A DNA stretch of 64,000 bases from Panicum virgatum (taxonomy: Eukaryota > Streptophyta > Magnoliopsida > Poales > Poaceae): positions 21,461,924 to 21,525,923 of the forward strand of contig NC_053141.1 of assembly GCF_016808335.1 (NCBI RefSeq). Direction: 5' to 3'. Within the stretch, counting starts at the first letter, position 1. Every line of letters begins with the position of its first letter. A program made the translations under genes and the position numbers. Shown here one piece after another: positions 9,684 through 21,813 of this stretch. Under the pieces are notes generated by a model. It ran no database searches. It had not been told where the DNA came from and saw nothing but the letters and a program-made list of their open reading frames with translations.

Positions 9684-12600
9684 TGTAACACCCTAATTTT
9701 AAATTTCAGCATTTATTAATAAATTTAATTGGCTTTATTTAATTTTCTAAAGTTTATTGTGTTTAGTTGGCATTTAAACTAATTTTGTTCCTTAAGTAAT
9801 TAAAATTTATCATAGGTTTAATTTCTTTTGTGTTGCATTCATGCTGGTGCATACTTTTATTTGAGTGTGGTTTGAATTCAAATCCATATTTGAATTCGAA
9901 CTTTGTTTGAATTAGATTTAGAAAGGAGAAGAATAGAAATAGAATAGAAAACCCAAAACCCAGCTCAACCCAAGATATCGGCCCAAACCTCAACCCGGCC
10001 CATCGTTTCCCGCGGCCCAACCCTCTCACTCGCGCGCGGCCAGCCCGCTCGCCCGAGCCCAAGCCAGCGCGCGCCACTCCTTTTTCCGGGCCTGCCCCGA
10101 CGCGCCGGCCCAGTCCGTTTCAGCCATTCCTGCTTCCCCGCGACGCACGCCAAGCCCAGCACCCTCTCCCGCAGCCCAGCAAACCCCGACAGCACTCGCT
10201 CTCTCTCCCACCGATGCCCCGGGCCCACCTGTCGGCATTGTCTTCTCCCCTTTCTTTTCTCCCCGCGCCCGAATTGCTCTGCTCGCTGGACCACCACAGC
10301 CCGCCTTTCCTCTCCGCTGCGCCGTGGCCCGGCCGGCCTCGCAGGCCTACCGGCCAGCCTCACCCGAGCCTCATCTCCCCTTCTAGAAGATTCCTCACCC
10401 GAGCCAGGAAATCACAAGGAGAAACGTCCCGGTCCGTTTTCCCCGCACGGAGCTTTCCTCGCCGCGATCCTCGTTGGTTTCCAAACCGCGGCACGCCTAT
10501 CCAGGATCACCGCCGGCCATTAAGTAACCCCCCGCGGACCCCTGCGTCCCCATCTCCACCCCACAGACGCGCACCGAGCCGCTGCTCCAACTCCGGACGC
10601 CATCCCCGCCGGAATTGCTCGCGAAGGTGTCGCCGCAGGTGAGCCCTTTCGCAAGAAATTCCCCGCCGCCGTCGATCTCAGGGCTTCTTTGACCCCTGGA
10701 CCACCTTCGCAGGGCCCGCCCGTGTCTTCCCGGCGAGTCAGCAGCCTCGGAGCACCCCCGCAGCGACCTGTCCACGGCCACCGCACCGATCCCGCCGCCG
10801 AACACCGCCGACGACCACCCTGCGCGGCTTCCCCGACCGACCTGCACCTCGGTGAGCACCAGTTAATCCCCCTGAACCTGTTACGCTAGTTGGTTAGCCC
10901 TTAGCCCGCTCCCGAGGACCCTGCACGCCGCGCCCCGGCGAGGTTCGCCGCCTGCGCCGCCGCACCCATGTCCCGAGCCCCGAATCCTCTTGCCTGAGCA
11001 CACCAGTGTCCTACGCATGCCTCATAGGTGCTTCTAGACCCCAGCCCCGCTCGAATCCTCCCCGGGAAGGCCGGATTCGGACTACTCCGGCGATGCGCCG
11101 CCGCTGTGCTTGCGTTCCCGGCGAGCCGCGCCGCCCCCCTCGCGCCCGATTCGCTCTGGCCGCCCGATCTCAGATGGGCGCTCCAGATTAGATCGGCGCA
11201 GCCCTTTGCCCTGCGCCCTCAGATCTAGATCCAGCGGCCAGAAACCGCGCATAACGGTTCGGCCTGGTTTAATTGCTAAAGAGCCCCTGCACTTTTTGTT
11301 ATTCAACCCGCAGTCCGACCTTATTCAAAAATATTTACGCAGAGGCCCTGTTTTATTCACTTAGCCCCCTGAGTTCATTAAAAATAGAACCCGCCGTCCT
11401 GCTCTGGTAGATTTGCGAGTTAGACCCTGGAGTTAATGTTTAATTGTGTTTAGGCCCTCGGTTTTAGCAGAAAACCCCCTGGAACTTCAGTTTTCTTACA
11501 AATAAGCCCCTGAACCTTGTTTTTAGCCTAGAAAACGCGTTTTAGCTCCGTTTTTAGCGTTCTTTATATCCACGCGATCGTTGTAACGCGTAGAATAGTT
11601 TTAGACTAGTTTAATGTGCTGTTTTTATGTATTGATGTACTGTTTCTTAGCTTTTTGTTAGTGTTTGCCTGTATGCTTATTTTGGTGCATTGTTTTGGCC
11701 ATGTGTTCGTGAGTAGACGTTGATCCATCTGAGGAGCCCCAGTATCAGTACCCGGAGCAGCCATCTTCGGAGCAGTTTGAGCAGCAGCCAGAGCAGTACG
11801 AGGAAGGCAAGTATAACATGAACAACCTATCACTTTTAATTACATTTTCATACTGCATTTTAATACTGTATGCCTTTAAGGATTTCCTAGCCAGTTTATA
11901 TCCTTTATATATACCTTTGGGTTGCATTTTGGTTAGTTGTGCTAGGTTGCTGCGCTACAACATATTCTGGTCCCTTTTAATTAAATTGATTAATGTTTTA
12001 CTTGAATTAAATTCTGAGAGTGACACTCTGTGTGGCTTGAGTGGCTCACTTCTCGTTAAAATTGGTTTTGTTAGAAACATGGTTTAGGGGGCCAGCACGG
12101 TGCTTAGTGCTTGGTTGGCCACTCTCCATAAGGACCGGTTCAGAGAGCGACAACCTGGGACAACAGCGCTGCCACAAGACTGGAATGGGACGGTCTTGGC
12201 TTACTAATTAGGCCATTTTGGTTCGGGAGTAACTTACCGACGGGGCATGGGGGGTGGTGAGCTTCAATGGTGGCCAGGCTACGAGGCTGGTCTGTGTGTC
12301 TTGTACCCCCTCGAGGTGGTTACCATCGTTGCGGAGCCTGATTCCTTAGCGGTTACACCGTGCCAATGTGTCCTTTGTAACGGCCTCGTAGTGAGTCGCT
12401 AGTCATCTCACCTAAGGAAGTGTGATGAACAACTGGCGTAGCTCACGACTTGTGGGTAAAGATGTGCAACCTCTGCAGAGTGTAAAAACTGGTATACTAG
12501 CCGTGCTCACGGTTATGAGCGGCCCAGATCCTCCTTTTGATTAGTGGAGTTATCTCTTTCTGACGAGGGAGGTGCTTCTCGGGGTTACCTTGGTGGTTTG

Positions 12601-13158
12601 GTCTTGGTTTGGTTCTCAGTAGTAGTATAATTAATTCTGATTAATTACTATGTAACTGGGTTAATGGTAATTCATCAACTCGTAGTAAATAGCTTTAATA
12701 AAACTTTGCCAACACTTAAAAGCTAATGCAGTTGAGTCAGCCAGCCTAGAGCCTCATAGTTTGTGTTATACTTGCTGAGTACAAGTTGTGTACTCACTCT
12801 TGCCTCTTCTCTACTTTTTCCTCTTGATTACGCTACTGCTGCTCAGTTCCTGCCGACGCGAGGGAGTTCGCTCAGCGCTACCAGGACTACGAGGACTTCT
12901 AGGTGTTCGTCTCCCAGTCGACGTCCCTGTGGCGCCCTGCTTCGGCTTCAGAGAGCTTTATCGTATTTTGTACTTCGTTTCCGCTGTATCAGACATTTTG
13001 TCATTATTGTAATAAATAACATTCGTATTCGCTTTATTATATCTTTTTACGTGATATGCGCTATGATATACTGTTCATTCTGTTGTATATACGTGTGACT
13101 TGATCCTGGCACGTATATGATTGCTCGGTTTATGTTCTTTTATAAACCGGGTGTTACA
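9684..13158 (+). repeat. 5' LTR of the young Tekay-like element
   Basis: It runs TGTAACACCC...GGGTGTTACA, 3,475 bp. The GC-rich middle (about 10000-11250) contains long open frames on both strands that are repeated in other copies with no coding signature. I did not find a convincing TATA box. Confidence 0.95.
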
Positions 13159-13727
13159 GAGTGGTATCAAAGCCATATCGACTGTAGGACGAAGCCTAGA
13201 TAGAACTGGTCGAGTTTTAGGACTTCTTCTCACCAATCTTTGTCTGCTGAAACTATTTTACTATTATACCCCTTGACTTCTTTGACTTTTTACCCTTCTT
13301 GCCTTGATTTCTCTCTCTGAAGAATAGTTTCGTAGATTTTGGCCTGAATCAGTCATCTGACCACCATGAGTTAGCTAGGTGACCTTTTTATAATAAAACG
13401 ATAGCACGTTCTGCGACGCATTGTGTTAGTCGAGTCGGATGCTAAACTCGGCTAAGTCGTGAAAATTGTCTGCTTGTTATTATGCTACATGCTTGATTTG
13501 GATTTTTGACTGATTGCATAGCTTAGCAGTTTAAATTTGTTCAAAGAAAATCACTCTGATGTTAAAGTTAATTAATTAATAAAATGAGTTAGATCGTTGG
13601 GGGTAAAACAGTCAACTCTATCCTGTCTACTTTATTATGGCCGAGTCTTTTTCCGCAAAGAGTTATCATATCCATCTGAGTTTATTCCTGCAATATCCTT
13701 ACTCGTGGAATCTTTTGGTCAAATCAG
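13159..13727 (+). promoter_or_regulatory. Leader with primer-binding site
   Basis: TGGTATCAAAGCC at 13162-13174, three bases after the LTR, fits priming by initiator methionine tRNA; one A replaces the usual G. The rest, up to the gag ATG at 13728, is AT-rich and has no gene. Confidence 0.85.
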
Positions 13728-16700
13728 ATGGTGAACACCAGGAGCACCGGTTCAGGTTCTGGCCAGCAGCAGGGTCAGAACAACCAGGGTACTGGGATCC
13801 CGATGCCGCCGCCTTTGACTCCGGAGCAGTACTTCCAGCTCCAGATGCAGATGATGGCTACCCTGAACAACACTGTTCAGGCTCTTCAGCACGCTCACAC
13901 TCAGCCTCCGCCTCCTCCACCGCCGCAGCCTCGCGACAGGCGTGCTGAGTTCCTGAGGGGTCACCCGCCGACGTTTTCTCACACGTCCGACCCTCTTCAG
14001 GCCGACGACTGGCTCCGTGCAGTGGAGCGTCAGCTGGACATCGCCCAGTGCGATGACCGTGAGCGCGTCTTGTACGCAGCAGGACAGCTGCGAGGGGCAG
14101 CTTTGGACTGGTGGGAGTCCCACCCAGTTCACGACCGCGAGGCTCTCACCTGGCTCCAGTTCAGGGAGCGTTTCCGCAGCCACAACGTCCCCGCGGGCGT
14201 TATGAAGATGAAGCAGAAGGAGTTCCTTGCACTGAAGCAGGTAATCCTAAGTATAATCATTCAGCGTTTTCTTTTGAGCTTATGCCCTTTGTTCTATCCT
14301 TATGAATCTTGAAGTTAATCTTCCGATATCCATCTGTCTTTGTGAATTCAGGGGACTATGTCGGTCACGGAGTATCGTGATCGCTTTCTTCAGCTGGCAC
14401 GCTACGCCCCTGCCGAGGTTGCGGATGACCGCAAGAAGCAGGAGCACTTCATGGAGGGTCTTGAGGACTACCTCCAGTACGCGCTGCTCAACCTCCGCTT
14501 CGACGACTTCAACCATCTGGTTGACAGTGCGCTCAACACTGAGCGTAAGCACCTGGAGATGGAGGACAAGAAGAGGAAGGTTGTCCCCGTTGCTTCCGGC
14601 AGCAACACTCGTCCTCGACTCCAGCAGCCCCAGCAGTACCAGCCTCAGTACCGGCCTCCTCAGCAGTACCAGCAGAGGCCACCGCAGCAGTACCCGCCTC
14701 GACAGCAGCAGGCAGGTCAGGGCCCGAGGTTACCGGCACCTCCGGCTCGTACTGCTCTACCAGCTCCACCGGCACCGCAGGCTCCACGTCCGGCAGCTCC
14801 TACCGGACAGCAGGCTCCAGCACCTCCTCGCGTCTGCTATCACTGCGGCCAGCCGGGGCACTACGCCAACACTTGCCCCCGGAAGGCGCAGGCGGGACAG
14901 CAGGGGCGCCCAGCTCAGCCCAGGGCGCCACTTCAGGGCAGAGTGAACCACGTGACGGCCGAGTCAGCGGCCGAGGCTCCCAACGTGGTTATTGGTACGT
15001 TCATGGTCAACTCCCATCCAGCTTCAGTGCTTTTCGATACTGGTGCTACTCATTCTTTCATCACCAAGTCATTTGTTGAGGAGCATAGTTTCTTTACCAC
15101 TGCATTAAAGAACTGTCTGCTAGTTTCTTCACCGGGAGGGGAGTTGAGATCCCATATTGTTTGCCCTCGAGTCAGTGTAGCCATAAGGGGGGCAATGTTC
15201 AGTGCTAATCTGAGGGTGCTAGACACCAAGGGTATCGATGTGATTCTGGGAATGGATACTCTTGCCAAGTGGGGAGTCAGAATTGATTGTGCTCATCGAG
15301 CAGTTCACCTGACAGCATCTGATGGCCAAGAGGTGACAGTCAGTGCTTCAGAACCCTCGGGATTTCTTCATCAGATGGAAGCTAGACCCACGGACGGTAT
15401 TCGCGTGGTGTCTGAATTCCCGGATGTCTTTCCGGATGATCTGCCAGGTATGCCGCCCGAACGCGCCATTGAGTTTTGTATTGATCTCTTGCCTGGCACA
15501 GCTCCTATTACAAAGCGGCCCTACCGCATGGCACCTATAGAGCATGAAGAGGTCAAGAAAACTATTGATGAGTTGCTAGCCAAGGGCTATATCCGTCGCA
15601 GCTTCTCTCCTTGGGCTTTTCCATTGTTGCTGGTAGATAAGAAGGATGGCTCGAAGAGGATGTGTGTGGATTATCGGGAGCTGAATGCAGTCACTATCAA
15701 GAACAAGCATCCACTGCCCCGTATTGAGGATCTCTTTGATTTGCTTCGAGGTGCTCGTATATTCTCGAAGATTGATCTTCGTTCGGGTTATTTTCAGCTG
15801 AGGATCCGTCCTGGGGATATTCCGAAGACGGCATTCACCTGCAAGTACGGGCTATATGAGTATACAGTCATGTCCTTCGGCTTGACTAATGCCCCGGCTT
15901 TCTTCATGCATCTGATGAACATGGTCTTCATGGATTATCTGGATGTCTTCGTGGTGATTTTCATTGATGATATTCTGATCTTCTCCAAGACAGAAGAAGA
16001 GCATGAGGAGCATTTGAGGCTCGTGTTGCAGAGATTGAGAGAGCATCAGCTGTATGCCAAGTTCAGCAAGTGCGAGTTCTGGATTGACGAGGTTCCATTC
16101 CTCGGTCATGTTATCTCTCAGGGAGGCATTGCTGTTGATCCGAGTAAGGTGAAGGATGTGCTCGAGTGGGAGACACCGCAGACAGTAAAGGAAGTCAGAT
16201 CTTTCTTGGGCTTAGCTGGGTATTATCGGAGGTTCATTGAGAATTTCTCCAAGATCGCGAAGCCTTTGACTTCTTTGCTAGAGAAGAATGTGGCTTTTGT
16301 ATGGACTGATGAGCGTCAGATGGCCTTTGATGAGCTGAAGAAAAGGTTGACTACGGCGCCAGTCCTGACTCTGCCGGACCAGACGAAGAGGTTCACCGTA
16401 TATTGTGATGCTTCGAAGGATGGTCTTGGGTGTGTTCTGATGCAGGAGGGCAGAGTAATTGCTTATGCTTCACGGCAGCTACGCCGGCATGAGCTGAATT
16501 ATCCTACTCATGATCTTGAGTTAGCCGCAGTTGTGCATGCTCTGAAGATTTGGAGGCATTACTTGTATGGGCAGCGGTGTGATATCTACACTGATCACAA
16601 GAGCCTCAAGTACATTTTCACGCAGAATGAGCTGAACATGCGGCAGAGAAGATGGCTAGAGTTGGTCAAGGATTATGATCTGGAGATTCACTATCATCCG

Positions 16701-18299
16701 GGTAAGGCCAATGTTGTAGCAGATGCTTTGAGCAGAAGAAGTTATGTCAACATGGCCATGGCTTTCCAGATGCCTCCAGAGTTATGCGAGGAGTTCGAGC
16801 AGTTGAGTCTGAGCTTCTTGCATCATACTTCCAGTGCAGCATTTGAGGCAGTACCGACTCTAGAGTCAGAAATCAGGCAGCATCAGAAAGATGATGATAA
16901 GCTGCAGGAGATCCGTGAGTTGCTCAAGAAGGGCAAGGCTCCTCATTTCAGAGAGGATGATCAGGGTACTTTGTGGTACAAGAACCGGATCTGTGTGCCA
17001 GATGTGAAGGATCTTCGGAAGTTGATTCTGAGTGAGGCCCATGATACAGCTTACTCTATTCATCCGGGCAGCACGAAGATGTATTATGATCTGAAGGAAC
17101 GTTTCTGGTGGTATGGGATGAAGCGTTCAGTGGCAGAGTACGTGGCTATTTGTGACACCTGTCAGCGGGTCAAGGCTGAGCATCAGAGGCCAGCAGGTCT
17201 ATTGCAGCCTTTGAAGATTCCAGAGTGGAAATGGGAAGAAATCACTATGGACTTCATTGTTGGATTGCCTCGTACTCAGAAAGGGTACAACTCCATTTGG
17301 GTAGTAGTGGATCGTCTGACGAAGGTTGCTCACTTCATTCCAGTGAACACTACTTACTCCGGTGCTAGACTTGCAGAGTTGTACATCTCTCGGATTGTCT
17401 GCTTGCATGGTGTGCCGAAGAAGATTATATCTGACAGAGGGTCTCAGTTCACTTCTCGTTTCTGGGAGCAGCTCCATGATTCGTTGGATACGAAGCTGCG
17501 TTTCAGTACGGCTTATCACCCTCAGACAGATGGGCAGACAGAGAGAACCAACCAAGTGTTGGAGGATATGCTGAGAGCTTGTGCTATTCAGTATGGTACT
17601 AGTTGGGATAAGTGCCTGTCATATGCAGAGTTTTCATATAATAACAGCTATCAGGCCAGTCTGAAGAAGTCTCCATTTGAGGCACTGTATGGCAGAAAGT
17701 GCAGGACTCCTCTCTATTGGGATCAGATTGGTGAGAAGCAGCTCTTCGGTCCTGAGATCATAGATGATGCAGAGCAGATGGTTCAGGCTGTGCGAGAAAA
17801 TCTGAGGATTGCACAGAGCAGACAGAAGAGCTATGCAGATGGCAAACGGAGAGATCTGACTTTCAGTATCGGTGATTATGTGTATCTGAAGGTGTCTCCG
17901 ATGAGAGGAATTCGGAGATTCAATGTCAAGGGAAAGTTAGCACCTCGTTATGTGGGGCCATTCAAGGTGCTAGAGCGGAAAGGCGAAGTTGCTTATCGCC
18001 TGGAGTTACCTCTCAGCCTCTCAGGAGTTCATGATGTCTTCCATATATCTCAGCTGAAGAGATGTCTGCGAGTACCCGAGGAGCAGGCACCCCTGGATGG
18101 AGTAGATGTCCAGGAGGATCTGACTTATACTGAGCATCCGGTGAAGATTCTGGAGACATCCGAGAGGGTTACTCGGAACAAGCGCATCAAAATGTGCAGA
18201 GTTCAGTGGAGTCATCATGGTGAAGCTGAGGCTAAATGGGAGCGAGAAGATGAGTTGAAGAAGACCTATCCAGATCTCTTTGCTAGCCAGCCCAGCTAA
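13728..18299 (+). CDS. Gag-Pol polyprotein of the young chromovirus, with intron in gag
   Basis: Exons 13728-14240 and 14352-18299 share one frame and would give 1,486 residues with no stop. Approximate order: capsid region (1-270); proline/glutamine-rich linker; zinc knuckle [14 protein letters not shown] (about 333); aspartic protease DTGATHSF (about 400); reverse transcriptase with FIDD (710); RNase H starting DAS (857); integrase HHCC, then D1138, D1199 and E1235 (D-61-D-35-E spacing); GPF motif; and a C-terminal chromodomain (about 1432-1482). All catalytic residues looked for are present. Unspliced RNA would end at 14312 after 194 residues, inside capsid. The only oddity is the intron-like sequence; without splicing the element could not make Gag-Pol. 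Confidence 0.88.
14241..14351 (+). other. Intron-like sequence in gag
   Basis: It is 111 bp, starts GTAATCC and ends GAATTCAG, with a pyrimidine-rich 3' part (CCATCTGTCTTTGTG). TTAAT-type branch candidates lie upstream. Its removal joins LKQ to GTMSVTEY in frame. It contains in-frame stops, and its length is a multiple of three. Confidence 0.75.
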
Positions 18300-18320
18300 A
18301 TCTCGGGACGAGATTTCTGT

Positions 18321-18334
18321 AAGGGGGTAGGGTA
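18321..18334 (+). promoter_or_regulatory. Polypurine tract, young element
   Basis: AAGGGGGTAGGGTA directly precedes the 3' LTR start TGTAACACC. Confidence 0.85.
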
Positions 18335-21300
18335 TGTAACACCCTAATTTTAAATTTCAGCATTTATTAATAAATTTAATTGGCTTTATTTAATTTTCTA
18401 AAGTTTATTGTGTTTAGTTGGCATTTAAACTAATTTTGTTCCTTAAGTAATTAAAATTTATCATAGGTTTAATTTCTTTTGTGTTGCATTCATGCTGGTG
18501 CATACTTTTATTTGAGTGTGGTTTGAATTCAAATCCATATTTGAATTCGAACTTTGTTTGAATTAGATTTAGAAAGGAGAAGAATAGAAATAGAATAGGA
18601 AACCCAAAACCCAGCTCAACCCAAGATATCGGCCCAAACCTCAACCCGGCCCATCGTTTCCCGCGGCCCAACCCTCTCACTCGCGCGCGGCCAGCCCACT
18701 CGCCCGAGCCCAAGCCAGCGCGCGCCACTCCTTTTTCCGGGCCTGCCCCGACGCGCCGGCCCAGTCCGTTTCAGCCATTCCTGCTTCCCCGCGACGCACG
18801 CCAAGCCCAGCACCCTCTCCCGCAGCCCAGTAAACCCCGACAGCACTCGCTCTCTCTCCCACCGATGCCCCGGGCCCACCTGTCGGCATTGTCTTCTCCC
18901 CTTTCTTTTCTCCCCGCGCCCGAATTGCTCTGCTCGCTGGACCACCACAGCCCGCCTTTCCTCTCTGCTGCGCCGTGGCCCGGCCGGCCTCGCAGGCCTA
19001 CCGGCCAGCCTCACCCGAGCCTCATCTCCCCTTCTAGAAGATTCCTCACCCGAGCCAGGAAATCACAAGGAGAAACGTCCCGGTCCGTTTTCCCCGCACG
19101 GAGCTTTCCTCGCCGCGATCCTCGTTGGTTTCCAAACCGCGGCACGCCTATCCAGGATCACCGCCGGCCATTAAGTAACCCCCCGCGGACCCCTGCGTCC
19201 CCATCTCCACCCCACAGACGCGCACCGAGCCGCTGCTCCAACTCCGGACGCCATCCCCGCCGGAATTGCTCGCGAAGGTGTCGCCGCAGGTGAGCCCTTT
19301 CGCAAGAAATTCCCCGCCGCCGTCGATCTCAGGGCTTCTTTGACCCCTGGACCACCTTCGCAGGGCCCGCCCGTGTCTTCCCGGCGAGTCAGCAGCCTCG
19401 GAGCACCCCCGCAGCGACCTGTCCACGGCCACCGCACCGATCCCGCCGCCGAACACCGCCGACGACCACCCTGCGCGGCTTCCCCGACCGACCTGCACCT
19501 CGGTGAGCACCAGTTAATCCCCCTGAACCTGTTACGCTAGTTGGTTAGCCCTTAGCCCGCTCCCGAGGACCCTGCACGCCGCGCCCCGGCGAGGTTCGCC
19601 GCCTGCGCCGCCGCACCCATGTCCCGAGCCCCGAATCCTCTTGCCTGAGCACACCAGTGTCCTACGCATGCCTCATAGGTGCTTCTAGACCCCAGCCCCG
19701 CTCGAATCCTCCCCGGGAAGGCCGGATTCGGACTACTCCGGCGATGCGCCGCCGCTGCGCTTGCGTTCCCGGCGAGCCGCGCCGCCCCCTCGCGCCCGAT
19801 TCGCTCTGGCCGCCCGATCTCAGATGGGCGCTCCAGATTAGATCGGCGCAGCCCTTTGCCCTGCGCCCTCAGATCTAGATCCAGCGGCCAGAAACCGCGC
19901 ATAACGGTTCGGCCTGGTTTAATTGCTAAAGAGCCCCTGCACTTTTTGTTATTCAACCCGCAGTCCGACCTTATTCAAAAATATTTACGCAGAGGCCCTG
20001 TTTTATTCACTTAGCCCCCTGAGTTCATTAAAAATAGAACCCGCCGTCCTGCTCTGGTAGATTTGCGAGTTAGACCCTGGAGTTAATGTTTAATTGTGTT
20101 TAGGCCCTCGGTTTTAGCAGAAAACCCCCTGGAACTTCAGTTTTCTTACAAATAAGCCCCTGAACCTTGTTTTTAGCCTAGAAAACGCGTTTTAGCTCCG
20201 TTTTTAGCGTTCTTTATATCCACGCGATCGTTGTAACGCGTAGAATAGTTTTAGACTAGTTTAATGTGCTGTTTTTATGTATTGATGTACTGTTTCTTAG
20301 CTTTTTGTTAGTGTTTGCCTGTATGCTTATTTTGGTGCATTGTTTTGGCCATGTGTTCGTGAGTAGACGTTGATCCATCTGAGGAGCCCCAGTATCAGTA
20401 CCCGGAGCAGCCATCTTCGGAGCAGTTTGAGCAGCAGCCAGAGCAGTACGAGGAAGGCAAGTATAACATGAACAACCTATCACTTTTAATTACATTTTCA
20501 TACTGCATTTTAATACTGTATGCCTTTAAGGATTTCCTAGCCAGTTTATATCCTTTATATATACCTTTGGGTTGCATTTTGGTTAGTTGTGCTAGGTTGC
20601 TGCGCTACAACATATTCTGGTCCCTTTTAATTAAATTGATTAATGTTTTACTTGAATTAAATTCTGAGAGTGACACTCTGTGTGGCTTGAGTGGCTCACT
20701 TCTCGTTAAAATTGGTTTTGTTAGAAACATGGTTTAGGGGGCCAGCACGGTGCTTAGTGCTTGGTTGGCCACTCTCCATAAGGACCGGTTCAGAGAGCGA
20801 CAACCTGGGACAACAGCGCTACCACAAGACTGGAATGGGACGGTCTTGGCTTACTAATTAGGCCATTTTGGTTCGGGAGTAACTTACCGACGGGGCATGG
20901 GGGGTGGTGAGCTTCAATGGTGGCCAGGCTACGAGGCTGGTCTGTGTGTCTTGTACCCCCTCGAGGTGGTTACCATCGTTGCGGAGCCTGATTCCTTAGC
21001 GGTTACACCGTGCCAATGTGTCCTTTGTAACGGCCTCGTAGTGAGTCGCTAGTCATCTCACCTAAGGAAGTGTGATGAACAACTGGCGTAGCTCACGACT
21101 TGTGGGTAAAGATGTGCAACCTCTGCAGAGTGTAAAAACTGGTATACTAGCCGTGCTCATGGTTATGAGCGGCCCAGATCCTCCTTTTGATTAGTGGAGT
21201 TATCTCTTTCCGACGAGGGAGGTGCTTCTCGGGGTTACCTTGGTGGTTTGGTCTTGGTTTGGTTCTCAGTAGTAGTATAATTAATTCTGATTAATTACTA

Positions 21301-21808
21301 TGTAACTGGGTTAATGGTAATTCATCAACTCGTAGTAAATAGCTTTAATAAAACTTTGCCAACACTTAAAAGCTAATGCAGTTGAGTCAGCCAGCCTAGA
21401 GCCTCATAGTTTGTGTTATACTTGCTGAGTACAAGTTGTGTACTCACTCTTGCCTCTTCTCTACTTTTTCCTCTTGATTACGCTACTGCTGCTCAGTTCC
21501 TGCCGACGCGAGGGAGTTCGCTCAGCGCTACCAGGACTACGAGGACTTCTAGGTGTTCGTCTCCCAGTCGACGTCCCTGTGGCGCCCTGCTTCGGCTTCA
21601 GAGAGCTTTATCGTATTTTGTACTTCGTTTCCGCTGTATCAGACATTTTGTCATTATTGTAATAAATAACATTCGTATTCGCTTTATTATATCTTTTTAC
21701 GTGATATGCGCTATGATATACTGTTCATTCTGTTGTATATACGTGTGACTTGATCCTGGCACGTATATGATTGCTCGGTTTATGTTCTTTTATAAACAGG
21801 GTGTTACA
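18335..21808 (+). repeat. 3' LTR of the young Tekay-like element
   Basis: 3,474 bp, nearly identical to 9684-13158. Most differences are C/T or G/A transitions. The 3' terminus ends AAACAGGGTGTTACA against AAACCGGGTGTTACA in the 5' LTR. Confidence 0.95.
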
Positions 21809-21813
21809 GTCAT
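21809..21813. repeat. Target-site duplication GTCAT, right
   Basis: Exact partner of 9679-9683. Confidence 0.95.

Larger units (their letters stand above)
9684..21808 (+). mobile_element. Young, structurally complete Tekay/Del-like chromovirus
   Basis: The 12.1-kb element has two LTRs of 3,475 and 3,474 bp, a perfect duplication, an initiator-Met-type primer site, gag-pro-RT-RNase H-integrase-chromodomain coding, and a polypurine tract. I count 9 substitutions and one 1-bp indel between the LTRs, about 0.26%. At 1.3e-8 per site per year that suggests about 0.1 million years. It lies inside the antisense gene of the Tat element. At least two further LTRs of the family (3492-32542 and 39540-42974) and one fragment (47041) are in the window. 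Confidence 0.93.

Noticed and set aside
10326..10360. GGCCGGCC-type word in the Tekay-like LTR as a further copy of the U3 palindrome pair
   Set aside because: It is isolated in very GC-rich DNA, with no TATA box at the right distance and no paired arms of the same length.
9684..21808. Two almost identical 3.5-kb blocks that could be a segmental duplication or assembly error
   Set aside because: They are LTRs: TG...CA ends, primer site after the first, polypurine tract before the second, and a perfect 5-bp duplication outside.
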